NCBI GenBank assembly: GCA_002633005.1
Contig: NMRA01000066.1
Location: 62,269 to 126,268, forward strand
DNA length: 64,000 bases
DNA from: Phoronis australis
Lineage: Eukaryota; Phoronida; Phoronidae
Direction of reading: 5' to 3'
Below the pieces are notes generated by a model that was given only the letters and a program-made list of their open reading frames with translations, was not told the origin of the DNA and did no database searches. This document shows, one piece after another, positions 14,841-27,224 of the stretch. Position numbers and translations under genes: made by a program. Numbering within the stretch: position 1 is the stretch's first letter; every line of letters begins with the position of its first letter.

Positions 14841-16671
14841 ATTACGGTAAACGTTCGGGTTAACGCCCTGGGCTGTTAAATTGGCAAACCCAAAAAATCG
14901 GGGGTGGGCGGTTAACCAGACATGGGCGCTTAAACGTGAAACTTAAAAAAATCCAGGGTGGGCGGTTAACCGAACATGGGCGCTTATTACGACAGGCAAG
15001 CGCCCTGGGCGGTTAATCTTACCCCGTGATCTAAGTACCCACACCACACACGTAGGCCTACTCGGAACGCGTAGCACTTTTCAAAGAGCGTTATCGTCAC
15101 GTCGCCACATGAGGGGAAAAATGTCATAACAGCGGATGATCCTAACATAGGTTATCATGCCCTCAGATTAGTTATTCACTATTAAATTTACAGAATTGCT
15201 GAGTAATAGCCCCGTGCCGTCCTGCGGTCTTGTTATTTAGCCCTGTAGAGCGCAGACGACCAGTGACCACGCAGCCTCTACTTGGATTGCAACTATTTCA
15301 TCTTGCTAAAGTGCGCGCGTGCAAGCTTCACGTGTTGCAGAAGTCACAGCAGACATCAAATTTATGGTTACAGTATCGTACTAGCTGCCAAGTTCATAGT
15401 CAAGAGAGCAGTTTTAAAATTGGTTGTAATAAAAGTTTGAAAACCTTAATTCAGATGTTTTTTGTGTTTGGGATGTTTATAGTCAACACTCCTTGACTCA
15501 ATGATATTTTCAGCGTATGGTTCTGTGGCTTGCTGTTTTATCTCGACTGCCCGGCATTGCTCACTTGCCGTCAAAGATACTATATCTATAAAATCTTTGT
15601 TGCCGTTGCGCCAAACATGCTCGGCAAAGAAGTAGGCCCAACACAAGAATCGGGGTTAAGCGGCCGTGTGCCACTCGTCAATCAAGAATAAAATTTCGAG
15701 CCATGGCATAAATATGTGATAAAACGCTACAAAACAGCGATGTTTCAATTCGTAAACGATCACCTTACCAAACTTCGTGGTGGAAAAGCATTTATTTTTC
15801 ATGCAAGATGTCCAGATTATCCTATTTATATCACTTGCAATATCGCACTGCGGCACTGTTCGGTCCCATTGTTAGCGCGCAATGTCTCAGTCGGCTGAAA
15901 AACGTGACTTGGAAATGCCGTCAAGTAATATAACGGCCTCTTTCATAATATGCATCTCGTTTTTTATGGCCAAAGATAGCGGCGGGATTCAGGACGCGCG
16001 TAGGGACTAGTCGTGCGAGTCACCTGTCAATCACATGTTGGTGTCAAGGTAACATGCAGTCCAAAGTGTGGGAACTTGCATGCGTGCACCACTACAAAGT
16101 CACACATCAAAAGAGAATAGCAACAGTCCTAAGTAACAGAAACGGGCGTGACTATATACTTTTAATCATTGTCTCATTTCTCTGGCCTGATTTTTTTGAA
16201 TAGATGTTTTATCAAGTGCACTGCAGACGAAAACTCAGCGCGGCAGACAAAGCCACTGAAAGCGGAGGTTTTGACGCCTGCGGTGTTCTTAAACTTTGCA
16301 AACATGGGAAGAAAATAAATTGACAAAAACGTTCAAGTATTATATTTTGAAGTGAGTCCATGACCCAAGACAATAACTCGTTACTTGTATAATTGCAATT
16401 CACATTGCTAAACCACCGTCTCGGAGGCCCGGCGTCGTTTCGCTCATTGTGATCATCGATCTTTTTCTAAAAGTCGGGGAATCGCGCGTTTCCTTAACAC
16501 TGGGCGCTAAATCTTCATTCTTTAAAAGTCGGGATGGGCGCTTAACTGGAAATCTTCAAAAATCGCAGGGGGGCGCTTTACCGAGCAGTGGGCGGTTAAA
16601 TCGAAAATCACCTAAAGTTGGGGGTGGGCGGTTAACTGACCATGGGCGTTAACCCGAACGTTTACGGTAAT
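14841..16671. mobile_element. Non-autonomous TIR DNA transposon, copy A (1.83 kb)
   Basis: The ends are inverted: TTACGGTAAACGTTCGGGTT / AACGCCC on the left and its complement ending GAACGTTTACGGTAAT on the right. Subterminal regions at both ends are crowded with short motifs GGGCGGTTAA, GGGCGCTTAA and CATGGGCG in both orientations. Flanks fit a TA target duplication. No transposase frame is present; short frames inside are not conserved proteins. The superfamily is not assigned. Confidence 0.85.
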
Positions 16672-16965
16672 AAGCGTGAATAGTTGCATGGAACTAAAGC
16701 TCTTGAATCATTTGTTTACAAAAGAAATAGGACAGTCTTGAGAAACGGCTCCGCTGGGGCATCACACTGTATGGCTTGAGGATTATTGGCAGGATTTTCA
16801 TTTTAATTTCAGAGTATCCCTGAAGTCATATTATTGGAAGGTGTTCGAAAATACATGCATTTCGGTACCTAGTTCATCAAATTCAACCATATGTTTCAAA
16901 TTTAGAGCCTTTTAGCCCACCGATTCATAACACTCAGTTCCACACAACAAAATGGTGACCCTGCT

Positions 16966-16992
16966 ATATGTATATGTATATGTATATATACC
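16966..16992. repeat. TATATG microsatellite
   Basis: Four TATATG-like units just before transposon copy B; the TA-rich tract is its insertion site. Confidence 0.8.
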
Positions 16993-18050
16993 GTAATCGT
17001 TCGGGTTAACGCCCTGGGCGGTTAAATTGGCGAATCCAAAAAATCGAGGGCGGTTAACCGAGCAGTGGGCGGTTAAATCGAAAATCCACCTAAAGTAGGG
17101 GATGGGCGGTTAACCGAACATGGGCGCTTATTACGACAGACAACCGCCCTGGGCGGTTAATCTTACCTGGCGATCTAAATCCCGACACGACAATCATACT
17201 CGGAACGCGTAGCCCTTTACAAAGAGCTTTATCGTCACGTCGCCAAATGAGTGTGAAAACGTCATAACAGCGGATGATCCCAACAAAGGTTCTCTTGCCC
17301 TCAGATTAGTCATTCACAAAATTGCTGAGTAATAGCCCCGTGCCGTCCTGCGGTGCGCAGACGACCAGTCACCACACAGCCTCCACTGTTTCAAGGTGTG
17401 ACCCTGCTTAAGTGCACGCGACTGCAAGCTTCACGTGTTGCAGAGGTCAGACATCAAATTTATGGTTACAGTCTCGTACTATATGTAGCTGTCAAGTCAG
17501 AGAGCAGTTTTAAAATTGGTTATGAAAGTTTGAAAAACTTAACTCTGCTGTTTTTTGTGTTTGGGATGTTATAGTCGACATTCCATGACTCAATGACATT
17601 TTCAGCGTATGGTTCTGTGGCTAGCTGTCTTATCTCGACAGCCCGGCATTGCTCTCTTGCCGTTGCGCCAAACATGCTATGCAAAGACGTAAGACAAGGA
17701 TCGGGGGTGGTCGAGCCATTCATCGACCAAGAATAAAATTTCAAGCAACTGCATAAATATGTTACAAAATGTCAGAAAACAGCAATGTTTCAATTCATTA
17801 TTCTCAACGATGACCTCAGTTACCAAACTTCGTGGTGGAAAAACATTTATTTTTCATGCAAGATGTCCAGATTATCCTATTTCTGATATCACTTGTAATA
17901 TCGCACTGCGGCACTGTTCGGTCCCGCTGTTATCGCGCAATGTCTCAGTCGGCTGACAATCGTGACTTGGAAATGCCGTCAAGTAATATAACGGCCTCTT
18001 TCAATATGCATCTCGTTTTTTATCGCCAAAGATAGTGGCGGTATTCAGCA
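16986..18050. mobile_element. TIR DNA transposon, left part of copy B
   Basis: Begins TATACCGTAATCGTTCGGGT and follows copy A (14846-15975) with many substitutions and small deletions until an unresolved base at 18051. Its interior is clearly more diverged from copy A than the sequence right of the N. Confidence 0.85.
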
Positions 18051-18051
18051 N
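18051..18051. other. Unresolved base joining two transposon copies
   Basis: A single N marks an assembly join. The sequence before and after it are overlapping but non-identical parts of the same repeat family, so the join is suspect. Confidence 0.8.
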
Positions 18052-19277
18052 TTTGTGTTTGGGATGTTTATGGTCAACACTCCTTGACTCAATGATATTT
18101 TCAGTGTATGGTTCTGTGGCTTGCTGTTTTATCTCGACTGCCCGGCATTGCTCACTTGCCGTCAAAGATACTATATCTATAAAATCTTTGTTGCCGTTGC
18201 GCCAAACATGCTCGGCAAAGAAGTAGGCCCAACACAAGAATCGGGGTTAAGCGGCCGTGTGCCACTCGTCAATCAAGAATAAAATTTCGAGCCATGGCAT
18301 AAATATGTGATAAAACGCTACAAAACACCGATGTTTCAATTCATAAACGATCACCTCACCAAACTTCATGGTGGAAAAACATTTATTTTTCATGCAAGAT
18401 GTCCAGATTATCCTATTTATATCACTTGCAATATGGCACTGCGGCACTGTTCAGTCCCATTGTTAGAGGGCAATGTCTCAGTCGGCTGAAAAACGTGACT
18501 TGGAAATGCCGTCAAGTAATATAACGGCCTCTTTCATAATATGCATCTCGTTTTTTATGGCCAAAGATAGCGGCGGGATTCAGCACGCGCGTAGGGACTA
18601 CGTGCGAGTCACCTGTCAATCACATGTTGGTGTCAAGGTAACATGCAGTCCAAAGTGTGGGAACTTGCGTGCGTGCACCACTACAAAGTCACACATCAAA
18701 AGAGAATAGCGACAGTCCTAAGTAACAGAAACGGGCGTGACTATATACTTTTAATCATTGTCTCATTTCTCTGGCCTGATTTTTTTGAATATATGTTTTA
18801 TCAAGTGCACTGCAGACGAAAACTCAGCGCGGCAGACAAAGCCACTGAAAGCGGAGGTTTTGACGCCTGCGGCGTTCTTAAACTTTGCAAACATGGGAAG
18901 AAAATAAATTGACAAAAACGTTCAAGTATTATATTTTGAAGTGAGTCCATGACCCAAGACTATAACTCGTTACTTGTATAATTGCAATTCACATTGCTAA
19001 ACCACCGTCTCGGAGGCCCGGCGTCGTTTCGCTCATTGTGATCATCGCTCTTTTTCTAAAAGTCGGGGAATCGTGCGTTTCCTTAGCACTAGGCGCTTAA
19101 TCTTCTTTCTTTAAAAGTCGGGGATGGGCGCTTAACCGAGAGGTGGGCACTTAACTGGAAATCTTCAAAAATTGCGGGGGGCGCTTAACCGAGCAGTGGG
19201 CGGTTAAATCGAAAATCCACTTAAAGTCGGGGATGGGCGGTTAACTGAGCATGGGCGTTAACCCGAACGATTACGGT
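18052..19277. mobile_element. TIR DNA transposon, right part of another copy
   Basis: Starts inside the element (position equivalent to 15461 of copy A), repeats about 500 bp already present left of the N, then runs to the inverted terminus CCCGAACGATTACGGTATA. Nearly identical to copy A over its length. Its terminus matches the left end of copy B. Confidence 0.85.
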
Positions 19278-19291
19278 ATACATAAATCGGG

Positions 19292-19399
19292 TAATGGTCT
19301 GATATAACGTGCCTGAATTTTGAGAACCAGTTTTCTCCACTGAATAACGGGCATCAAACTGGTTCTCAAAATATGGGCACATTAAATCAGACTATTGCC
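19292..19399. mobile_element. Foldback MITE, second copy
   Basis: The same arms and core as the element at 14196 with a few substitutions (GTGCCTG, TTAAATCAGAC). No clear target duplication is visible. Confidence 0.85.
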
Positions 19400-19443
19400 A
19401 AAAGTCGTGATAGTCAATCTCTTTCCCGGTAAAAGTAGAGTAC

Positions 19444-19546
19444 ATGGGTCCCTCTTCAAAATAGTCACTGGGAACCAGTTTCGCTGAATAACAGACATTA
19501 TTCAGTGAAAACTGGTTCCCGGTAGCCATTTTGAAGAAGGACCCAT
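19444..19546. mobile_element. Foldback MITE, different arms, shared core
   Basis: Inverted arms ATGGGTCCYTCTTCAAAAT with GGGAACCAGTTT enclose CGCTGAATAACAGACAT and a reverse copy ATTCAGTG. The inner part is related to the core of the neighbouring 19292 element, the outer arms are not. Confidence 0.8.
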
Positions 19547-21061
19547 TCACTTCATTTGCACCTCTTTCCCTATATCTATGATATAGAGAAAGCTGGGGCA
19601 TAGTTGGTTATCTAAATCCCTTTATATTACTCAGGAAGTAGCTGTTTTTAATTCTTCATCAAAACTAGTTTAAGCAGCAGTAAACCACATCTTAAATCAA
19701 GGGACTATAACATATTGTTTGAAGCTCTATGTAGCGCGATCATTGGAAGCCGTGTTTTTGGTTTGTATTTTGGGGTGGAACCCTATTTTGACTGGGCCAG
19801 TTAGTGTTCTCCTAATTACTGTCATGTGATTAAAACCAGGGGTCGACTGGAGTTCACTGCTAAGTGTTCTAAAGTTAGGCAGTTAGGGATTTAGTCCAGA
19901 TTTTGGCTTGTTGTAATTAATGCTGTGTTGGTCTTTAAACATACTGGTATACAGCAATTGTTTTGAATATCCTGGTTGTGCAAACTTTGCTTTGTGGCTC
20001 TGACCTTAATGTTATTTGATTGACATCTTTAATTACTCTACTGTGAGTTATGACTTCAATCACTGTTGCTTTTATGTGGGCTCAGTGCATTTGCCATTAT
20101 TCAGTTGCTTGGTTTGTTGAGGTCAGTCCATAGGACACTGTGCAAGTTGGTTTGATTTCTTTACAGACTGCCGAGTGATAGAGGGTGGCAAGTCAAAGTT
20201 ACATTTAACGAAACGTTTTTGTCACAAAAGTTCATTATTAGGCAGAGTTTCCGGAATGCTGTATCGCCCTCTCTGATTCTGCGATAATTACCCAGAATGC
20301 TGAGTGTCCTCATGGGGCACTTGGCCCACAGTTGTGCTTGTGTTTATTGCTGTTATGTGTTGTCATTCAGGGAGCTTCAGTGCAGAATTTGATATAAAAA
20401 TTGAAAAGCTGAGTGAGACATATCATTCTTCACAATTAGTGTGTTTCTGCCTCTCCAATAGAGGAGAGTTGAATCCTTATTATCGAGCATTCTCTTCACT
20501 TGTCCAGGTTGTGCTTTGGGCTGGATTTTTAATTGGCGTCAGCCTCCTCTTATACCAATTATGTGCGAGCGAGAGAGACCCCACTCAAGAAGGTTAGCGT
20601 ATGGTTGATTTGAAATGATTGCAGTCGCAGAAATTATGAACCCTCCATAGTATCTACTAGTACATTTATCTGTGATTTGAAATGATCGAAATGCGTATTG
20701 CAGAAACCACTTGAAATCGCATCCTTAATTTTGAGAGTACTAAACAGTGCTTGAAGGATTGACTGGGGAATTATCTCGCCATCAAATCGATATCGCCGTT
20801 TTTGTTTTCCACAGCTCACGGTGAAGCCTTTGTCACGGCTGTTTTTCATTTCCTGAATGCTGTAGCAAGTGTAAGCTAGGTATATTGATTCCAGCAAATT
20901 ACTGTAGCTGAGAACATTAATATGTTCAAGCTTGATAGCAACATGGCATAATTATGGGGCCTTGCCTCAAATTAACTACATGTCCTTCTCCAGATAGACA
21001 CCTTGTTGCACGATATTGACTATATAAGCAGCAGCAACATGCTAGCGTGTCATTCCTGTTA

Positions 21062-21137
21062 TCAAGTTAGTGCATGCATACTGAGTCGTTAGTGCATGCA
21101 TACTGAGTCGTTAGTGTATGCATACATACTGAGTTGT
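21062..21137. repeat. 22-bp tandem repeat, about 3.5 copies
   Basis: Unit GTTAGTGCATGCATACTGAG with TC; the third copy has an extra ATAC. Confidence 0.9.
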
Positions 21138-21730
21138 TAGCCTTATCTGCACCCCAGTTAGTTTTTAATGCTACATGTCGCCCTGAATATCAAAATATTA
21201 TTGTCAGAAATTCGGTCTCGTTGTATTCCTTACCCTATAGGATTCTATTCCTGATGCCAACAATAGCCTCGAAACCACCACCAGCTCAAGAAATTTCTTT
21301 CAGGATGTATTGGGGTTGCCTAACCCAAAAATTACGGACACAAAAATGGCACATGTGCGTGTTGCCTATGACTTTTTGCCTGTGACTTGAAGTGGCGACT
21401 CATCTCGCTATAATTCAAGATCGAATGACCGTGGGAAATGTTCTTAAACTTAGGAATTCAACATTGACAGCTAAACGGGCGAAATTCATCTTTAAGTTTT
21501 TTTTGTCCTAAGGTGACAAATTATTTATTATTATTCAGTCATCGGAATTTTTCTGTATTCTTGTCAATGAAGACAGAATTGTCAGAACAGGTCTCACGGA
21601 GGGCAGAACTCCATGCAGCGTTGTTTCATTGACCTGTTGGAAAAAATCAATTGCAAAATGAGAATTGATTGTGTTTTAAGTCGTGCACATGAACTCACTT
21701 TGTCAGAGGTCTTGGATCACTCATCTTTAG

Positions 21731-21852
21731 TATGTGCCATGTGGACTTGTAATGTGCCATGTGGACTTGTAATGTGCCATGTGGACTTGTAATGTGCCAT
21801 GTGGACTTGTAATGTGCCATTTAGACTTGTAATGTGCCATGTGGACTTGTAA
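21731..21852. repeat. 20-bp tandem repeat, six copies
   Basis: Unit AATGTGCCATGTGGACTTGT, almost perfect; one copy has TTTAGACTTGT. Confidence 0.95.
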
Positions 21853-22234
21853 AATTTGGATCTCGCTTGAATGTTATAGGGACATTACCAGTTTTATCAC
21901 CAGAAACACATTTTGGGATTATTATGGACTTCTTGAAGTTATTAGCTTTTATCAGAGATATAAAACAACAAATTTCGTTTTGTTTCTGAGATTTTGTGAC
22001 AGATCACTAATTCTCCCTACTGTCTTCCAGGGATTTGGTGAAACCAAAGCTGTTAATTTCACCAGTTAAATATGCTTAAAATCTCTGTCATTTATTGATT
22101 GGGGTCTAACTCTACCAGCAGAGCTCTAGGCTGCGACGGCGAGCTTTCCAGGTTCCAGTCCACGCTGAGGCTGATTTCGTTTTTTTTTCTCGCCGACAAT
22201 GTCCCTTTAATCTATTAGACTATGTCTACGTACT

Positions 22235-22500
22235 TTAAGGTTTTGTAGGACCCTAGAAAAATGTCCAAATTTGGCAAACTTTGGAGCATCGTATCTCAGA
22301 AATGGTTGATCAAATTTATATGAAACGTTCAGATGTCATGGTTTTTTTGCACCTTCTCTAAAATTCTGTTAGGAATTGTTTTAAAAATTTCCACTTTTAC
22401 TTGAGGGGCTATCAGAAAGAAGATTTTATGATAATTTTATAAAAAAACTCAAAAGTTGCAAAAAACGAAAACGAAATCATAATTTAGAAGGCTGTCACGG
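22235..22500 (+). repeat. Dispersed ~250-bp repeat, copy 2
   Basis: AAATTTGGCAAACTTTGG, GCATCGTATCTCAGAAATGG and GAGGGGCTATCAGAAAGAAG match the copies at 10735 and 35590. Confidence 0.75.
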
Positions 22501-22827
22501 CGTTTTTTACATTTAATTTTAAATAAAATTCGCGCAAATATGTAACTATGTCTCTGTCATAAATTTTTTTGTGTGTTTTCGCTTCATTGTTTGCTTTCAC
22601 AGAGCGCATTTCTTGTGTGATCGACATGAAATTTAAATACACGTGTCTCATCAGTAGCTTGAGGCCAACTGTTTTTTGTCGAGTCATTTGTGATTTTCTG
22701 ATAACCGCTTTTTTATTGACTTATTCCTTGCTGCTCTTTTGTTAGATTACCAACTACTGTACAAGGCTGTTTCTTAATCATTTTTGTCACCATTCGTCAT
22801 TATTCTCATCATGATCATCTTCATTGT

Positions 22828-23189
22828 TGTTTTTCATTCAATTTGTAAAAGGCTGTGGTTCTCATAATCATGCTCGTTTTTTGTCTCAGTCGTCAATTAT
22901 GCTAACAGGAAAAAGATTTTTGTTTCCCTCGAAGAAATTGACTTCTGATTTTGACAACTTGGTACTGGTGTTTTTCCTCACTCAGATGTGAAATGATTTT
23001 TGGTCTTGGGAAGAACTGGCAATTGATCATTGCTCGAAACCATGCTTGTCAAAAAATGACACGCTGTGACAAATCATATTGTAGAACCTGCCTCCCATTT
23101 AGTAACGCTAGGACCTTGCTAAAAAGTAAGACTTCACGAGATTACGTGAGATATTGCCATGTACTTCAAATGAGAACACGTGACTTTGG
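22828..23189. repeat. Contig-end duplication, copy 1
   Basis: 362 bp identical, except about one base (ACACGC / ACAAGC), to 23781-24142 at a constant offset of 953. It ends exactly at the N gap. Confidence 0.95.
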
Positions 23190-23491
23190 NNNNNNNNNNN
23201 NNNNNNNNNNNNNNNNNNNNNNNNNNNNNNNNNNNNNNNNNNNNNNNNNNNNNNNNNNNNNNNNNNNNNNNNNNNNNNNNNNNNNNNNNNNNNNNNNNNN
23301 NNNNNNNNNNNNNNNNNNNNNNNNNNNNNNNNNNNNNNNNNNNNNNNNNNNNNNNNNNNNNNNNNNNNNNNNNNNNNNNNNNNNNNNNNNNNNNNNNNNN
23401 NNNNNNNNNNNNNNNNNNNNNNNNNNNNNNNNNNNNNNNNNNNNNNNNNNNNNNNNNNNNNNNNNNNNNNNNNNNNNNNNNNNNNNNNNNN
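23190..23491. other. Assembly gap of 302 N
   Basis: A run of N. Frames predicted through it are meaningless. Confidence 0.99.
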
Positions 23492-23599
23492 AGTAGAAAT
23501 TTGTTTCTGGCATTCTAATGCTGTGCTAATCTCGTATGTTGGTAAATTTGTTTTTAATTCTATGTTTCTGTGGTGCTTTAAGCAACTGGTGTATAGGAT

Positions 23600-23790
23600 G
23601 TGCTTGTATTATGAAGATTACTCACATTTTGCCCCTAGCCTATTGAGGAGACAATGACCATGCCTTTCCATTTTGCAAAGTATGCCCTCTACTGGCCACT
23701 TTATGGTACCAATAAACAAAACTAGAAGGATACCGTATGCGGTGCAATTGTGGGCGCATTTCAACGCTCCGCGTTGCTCTTGTTTTTCAT
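23600..23790 (+). repeat. Dispersed repeat 3' end, copy 3
   Basis: TGTGGGCGCATTTCAACGCTC then CGCGTTGCTCTTGTTT shares the terminus of the 10-kb and 48-kb repeats. It abuts the duplicated segment at 23781. Confidence 0.6.
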
Positions 23791-24142
23791 TCAATTTGTA
23801 AAAGGCTGTGGTTCTCATAATCATGCTCGTTTTTTGTCTCAGTCGTCAATTATGCTAACAGGAAAAAGATTTTTGTTTCCCTCGAAGAAATTGACTTCTG
23901 ATTTTGACAACTTGGTACTGGTGTTTTTCCTCACTCAGATGTGAAATGATTTTTGGTCTTGGGAAGAACTGGCAATTGATCATTGCTCGAAACCATGCTT
24001 GTCAAAAAATGACAAGCTGTGACAAATCATATTGTAGAACCTGCCTCCCATTTAGTAACGCTAGGACCTTGCTAAAAAGTAAGACTTCACGAGATTACGT
24101 GAGATATTGCCATGTACTTCAAATGAGAACACGTGACTTTGG
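23781..24142. repeat. Contig-end duplication, copy 2
   Basis: The partner of 22828-23189. The homology stops exactly where copy 1 meets the gap, which points to overlapping contigs or two haplotypes placed in series rather than a biological tandem repeat. Confidence 0.95.
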
Positions 24143-27100
24143 TTAGGTTTTAGCTAGGTTCTAGCGTAGGTCTTAGCGTTACTGAACGCACGCCTCGTCT
24201 CGAGAAATACTGAACTGTCAGTTCTTTGTAAGACCATAAATCACAATGTTTTGACTATGGGACAATTTCTCTTTCATAAGCATAATTGCTGGTCAATATG
24301 AAAAGTTTTTTGTGACGCCGCATTATATATAGACGATATGCGCTTCAATTTTTTTGTCAGGTGAATGTTATTGCACTTAATATTTGAAAAAATTAATTTA
24401 TGTTTTTATCTGTGGATGATCAACATTACCATAATCATAATTCTGACTTGCTAACAGGAATGGCAAGATCGAGATAAATTCAATATTGCTTCTGCTGTTG
24501 GAAAATATGTTCTGGAGAGGATTCCAAATAACGACAAACTCTGAGTAATGTCGACACATGGTCATTAATTGTAAAAAGTTAATTTGTGAACTGAAGGAGT
24601 GCAGACGTGCCGAACAGCACGGCTAATGCTCTTATGAAGACAGTTCCTCAAATTTAAGCACAACTGACAGACCTATGAACTCATGCCTGGAGGTGCAAAA
24701 TACGGCTATCGCACTCAAAAAGCCCGGCTCCTGGACTCGCATCCACGGAAGAAACACGACTCTTTGATCGAAAACATGGCATCTAGACAAAATCCGCCCT
24801 TTCACAGTGCCATCAGTCACACAGAAGTTCGAAATTACGTGCTATCTACCACACATTTTGCTTTAACTTAAAATCATTTTGTGTTATAATTTTCATGTAA
24901 AGACATAATCAATGTTGATAAAATTTTGTTGTTTTTTATTTTTTAAAATATTAAAAAAAATTTTGTTGAAATAAATTCTAGATGCTGTCGAGAGGATTCA
25001 TTCATACTCTCTTGTGGGAAAGAAGTGGGTGATCAGTGAGGGGGTGACCCATGTTTGTAGGTATTCCAGAGGTTGTGCTGTGTTTCTAATGGAGGCCAGT
25101 GCAATTCTGTTAGGGTTCAGGAACTGTGTTTTCTTTGTTTATGGGTTTGTTAGTGATTTGTGTTCATGTTGTTCTACAAGCCTAGACCAGGGAAATTTTC
25201 TACTAGCAGTTGGTAACTTTGGCCAACCTAATGCAGCAAAAACTACTCCACCCTGTCCCATCCTAACATAAATCTGTTCTTTAGAACTTATTGTAGAGAA
25301 ATATCCTCTTGAGCCATCTGCGCATCATGCATAAACCTGCAAGCTGTCCATTTGCAAATGTTGCTGCAAAGTACTCTAACTTTGAAGTTATTTGTCTTGA
25401 TTAAACAGTTGCGTTTTCAAGAAATGTGATTTTCTCTGCAATCCCACTGAAGTTAGTTTCTGTTTGTATTTCATACTCGGTGAACCTGTACTCGCTAATA
25501 AGACAGATGGAGTATGACATTATGTCCTGTGCACGTGAACTGTACTCATTTAGAATGCACCAAGTAAATTTGGCCTTGTGGCTGAAATCATGATTGACTT
25601 TCTAGATACGTAATCAAACGTGTGCTTGACTCTGATTGGCTGTTGGTGGCGATGGTCTAATTATGCTCTAATGTTGCTTACTTAGTGGTTGTGTTCCCAG
25701 CATCGTGGTGGTAGCGATTTAATCAGAAACAAGTTTGTCTTGGGTTTTCTGTCTGATTCTTTGAAATTGTTCATACGCAGTGGTCACTGGTCACTGACCG
25801 GCTGATTTTTGACACATTCTCTCAAAATTTGTTCAGTCTTGGAAAATTGTGGTGTTGGTAAAGTACCGGGTAGTTTTAATTATTCCGACGCGAGTAAGCT
25901 TGTTGAGATTTGATCAAGAGAAAATGAAGCATTTTTGTGCCCACAACATAGCACACTCTGTGTCGGTGTTTTTTCATTGATATCAACATTCTAGACATAC
26001 CAGGGTTGTATAATTTGTAGAATGGGCTTAGCTCACGAAATTTTCACTTTCTTTTAAGGCTGGCTGTTAAGATCATCATAATCGAGAGTAAGTGTTTGAA
26101 ATATTAAAGTGTTATTTCTTTATTGCATTGAAGTTACTTTAAAACCACCTTGTAATATACATCCCAGTACAGGTGTTGCCACTCCTCCAGTGTCATGATG
26201 ATGGGCTTCCAATACGTTGTTATGCAAGCTGCCTGAACAACATGACTTGTGCTCTCATGAATACCGCTCACGCACCTGTAAGCTCTGCTGTCTGACTCGC
26301 AAATACAGCCCGACACTAAAATCGTGGCTTACGAAACCTAAAAACACTGCTTACACACCCCAAAACATGGTTTCTGCACTGACAAGCATGGCTAGCTAAC
26401 ATGCATGACTACTCGAAGAGTCCATGAACTGTGCTTGGCAAGTGCCAGAGCTGTGTTGCAGTTGCAGTCCAGGAAAGTAAGAGGGGGTTTTGTGAGTGCG
26501 GGCTGTGTTTTGAGTCCTGAGCCTTGTTCTTGATTGCAGAGCTGTGCTCATGTATGCATGAGCCGTGTAGCCTGATATGAACATGTTCTGTTTACTGCTT
26601 GTGTGCCGAGGGATTTTCTTCTGATCAGTTCTGTTCAGCTGATCCGCGACAAGTTGGCTGCGAGTATTTGTTGGTTTGGTCATCCATCAAAGCTTCTTTG
26701 TTAACTAGTAATTCACAGTGCTACGTAAATCTGACAAATTATTATTGTTGGTTTTAAGTTTGGAATTTTGATTTTACCTACTTAACGTCAAAATTAGGTC
26801 ATGTTAAACAAGAGGGTAGACACTTTTATTGTCTTATGCTTTGGACTGAGGCTGAACTGTAGATAGGATCGCATAATGTGATTCACCCAGTTGAGATAAT
26901 GATGATTTGTGCTGCCAGGCAATTTATTAAACCATTAGCCCTGTTTTTGCCATTTGTTGTTACTGTCGCATCTCATTGTCCATGTCCAATGTCTGTGTTA
27001 ACCTGGAATTTCCCAGTGTTAACCTCTAGGAATTTCTCATGTGGTATCACGGTAATGGTAAAAGTCCTTAATTTCATGCATTGGAAATCAATCATTTTCA

Positions 27101-27224
27101 TATGAATCTGGCAGTAGTTATGAAATTCAACTAATGAGATCATTTAGTCATAAATGTAAATTGACAGTGTTAATGTAAAAAATATGGAAAAAGTGCCCAA
27201 AACTTTGAAAATAATATCTCCTGT

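Larger units (their letters stand above)
19547..22234. other. Non-coding stretch with one membrane-like frame
   Basis: Apart from two short tandem repeats, the only frame of note is 20370-20592 (plus). It sits between an acceptor-like GTTGTCATTCAG and a donor-like AAG/GTTAGC. It encodes about 74 residues with a hydrophobic run VVLWAGFLIGVSLLLYQL. No family is recognised and a chance frame is more likely. Confidence 0.4.

Noticed and set aside
15230-18912. Paired short frames repeated in both transposon copies
   Set aside because: They recur only because the DNA is duplicated. No transposase or other domain is seen, and frames are broken differently in each copy.
22120-22190. tRNA-like B box (GGTTCCAGTCC)
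   Set aside because: No matching A box or cloverleaf stems could be drawn.
22951-23518. Long frames of 112-181 codons
   Set aside because: They run through the N gap.
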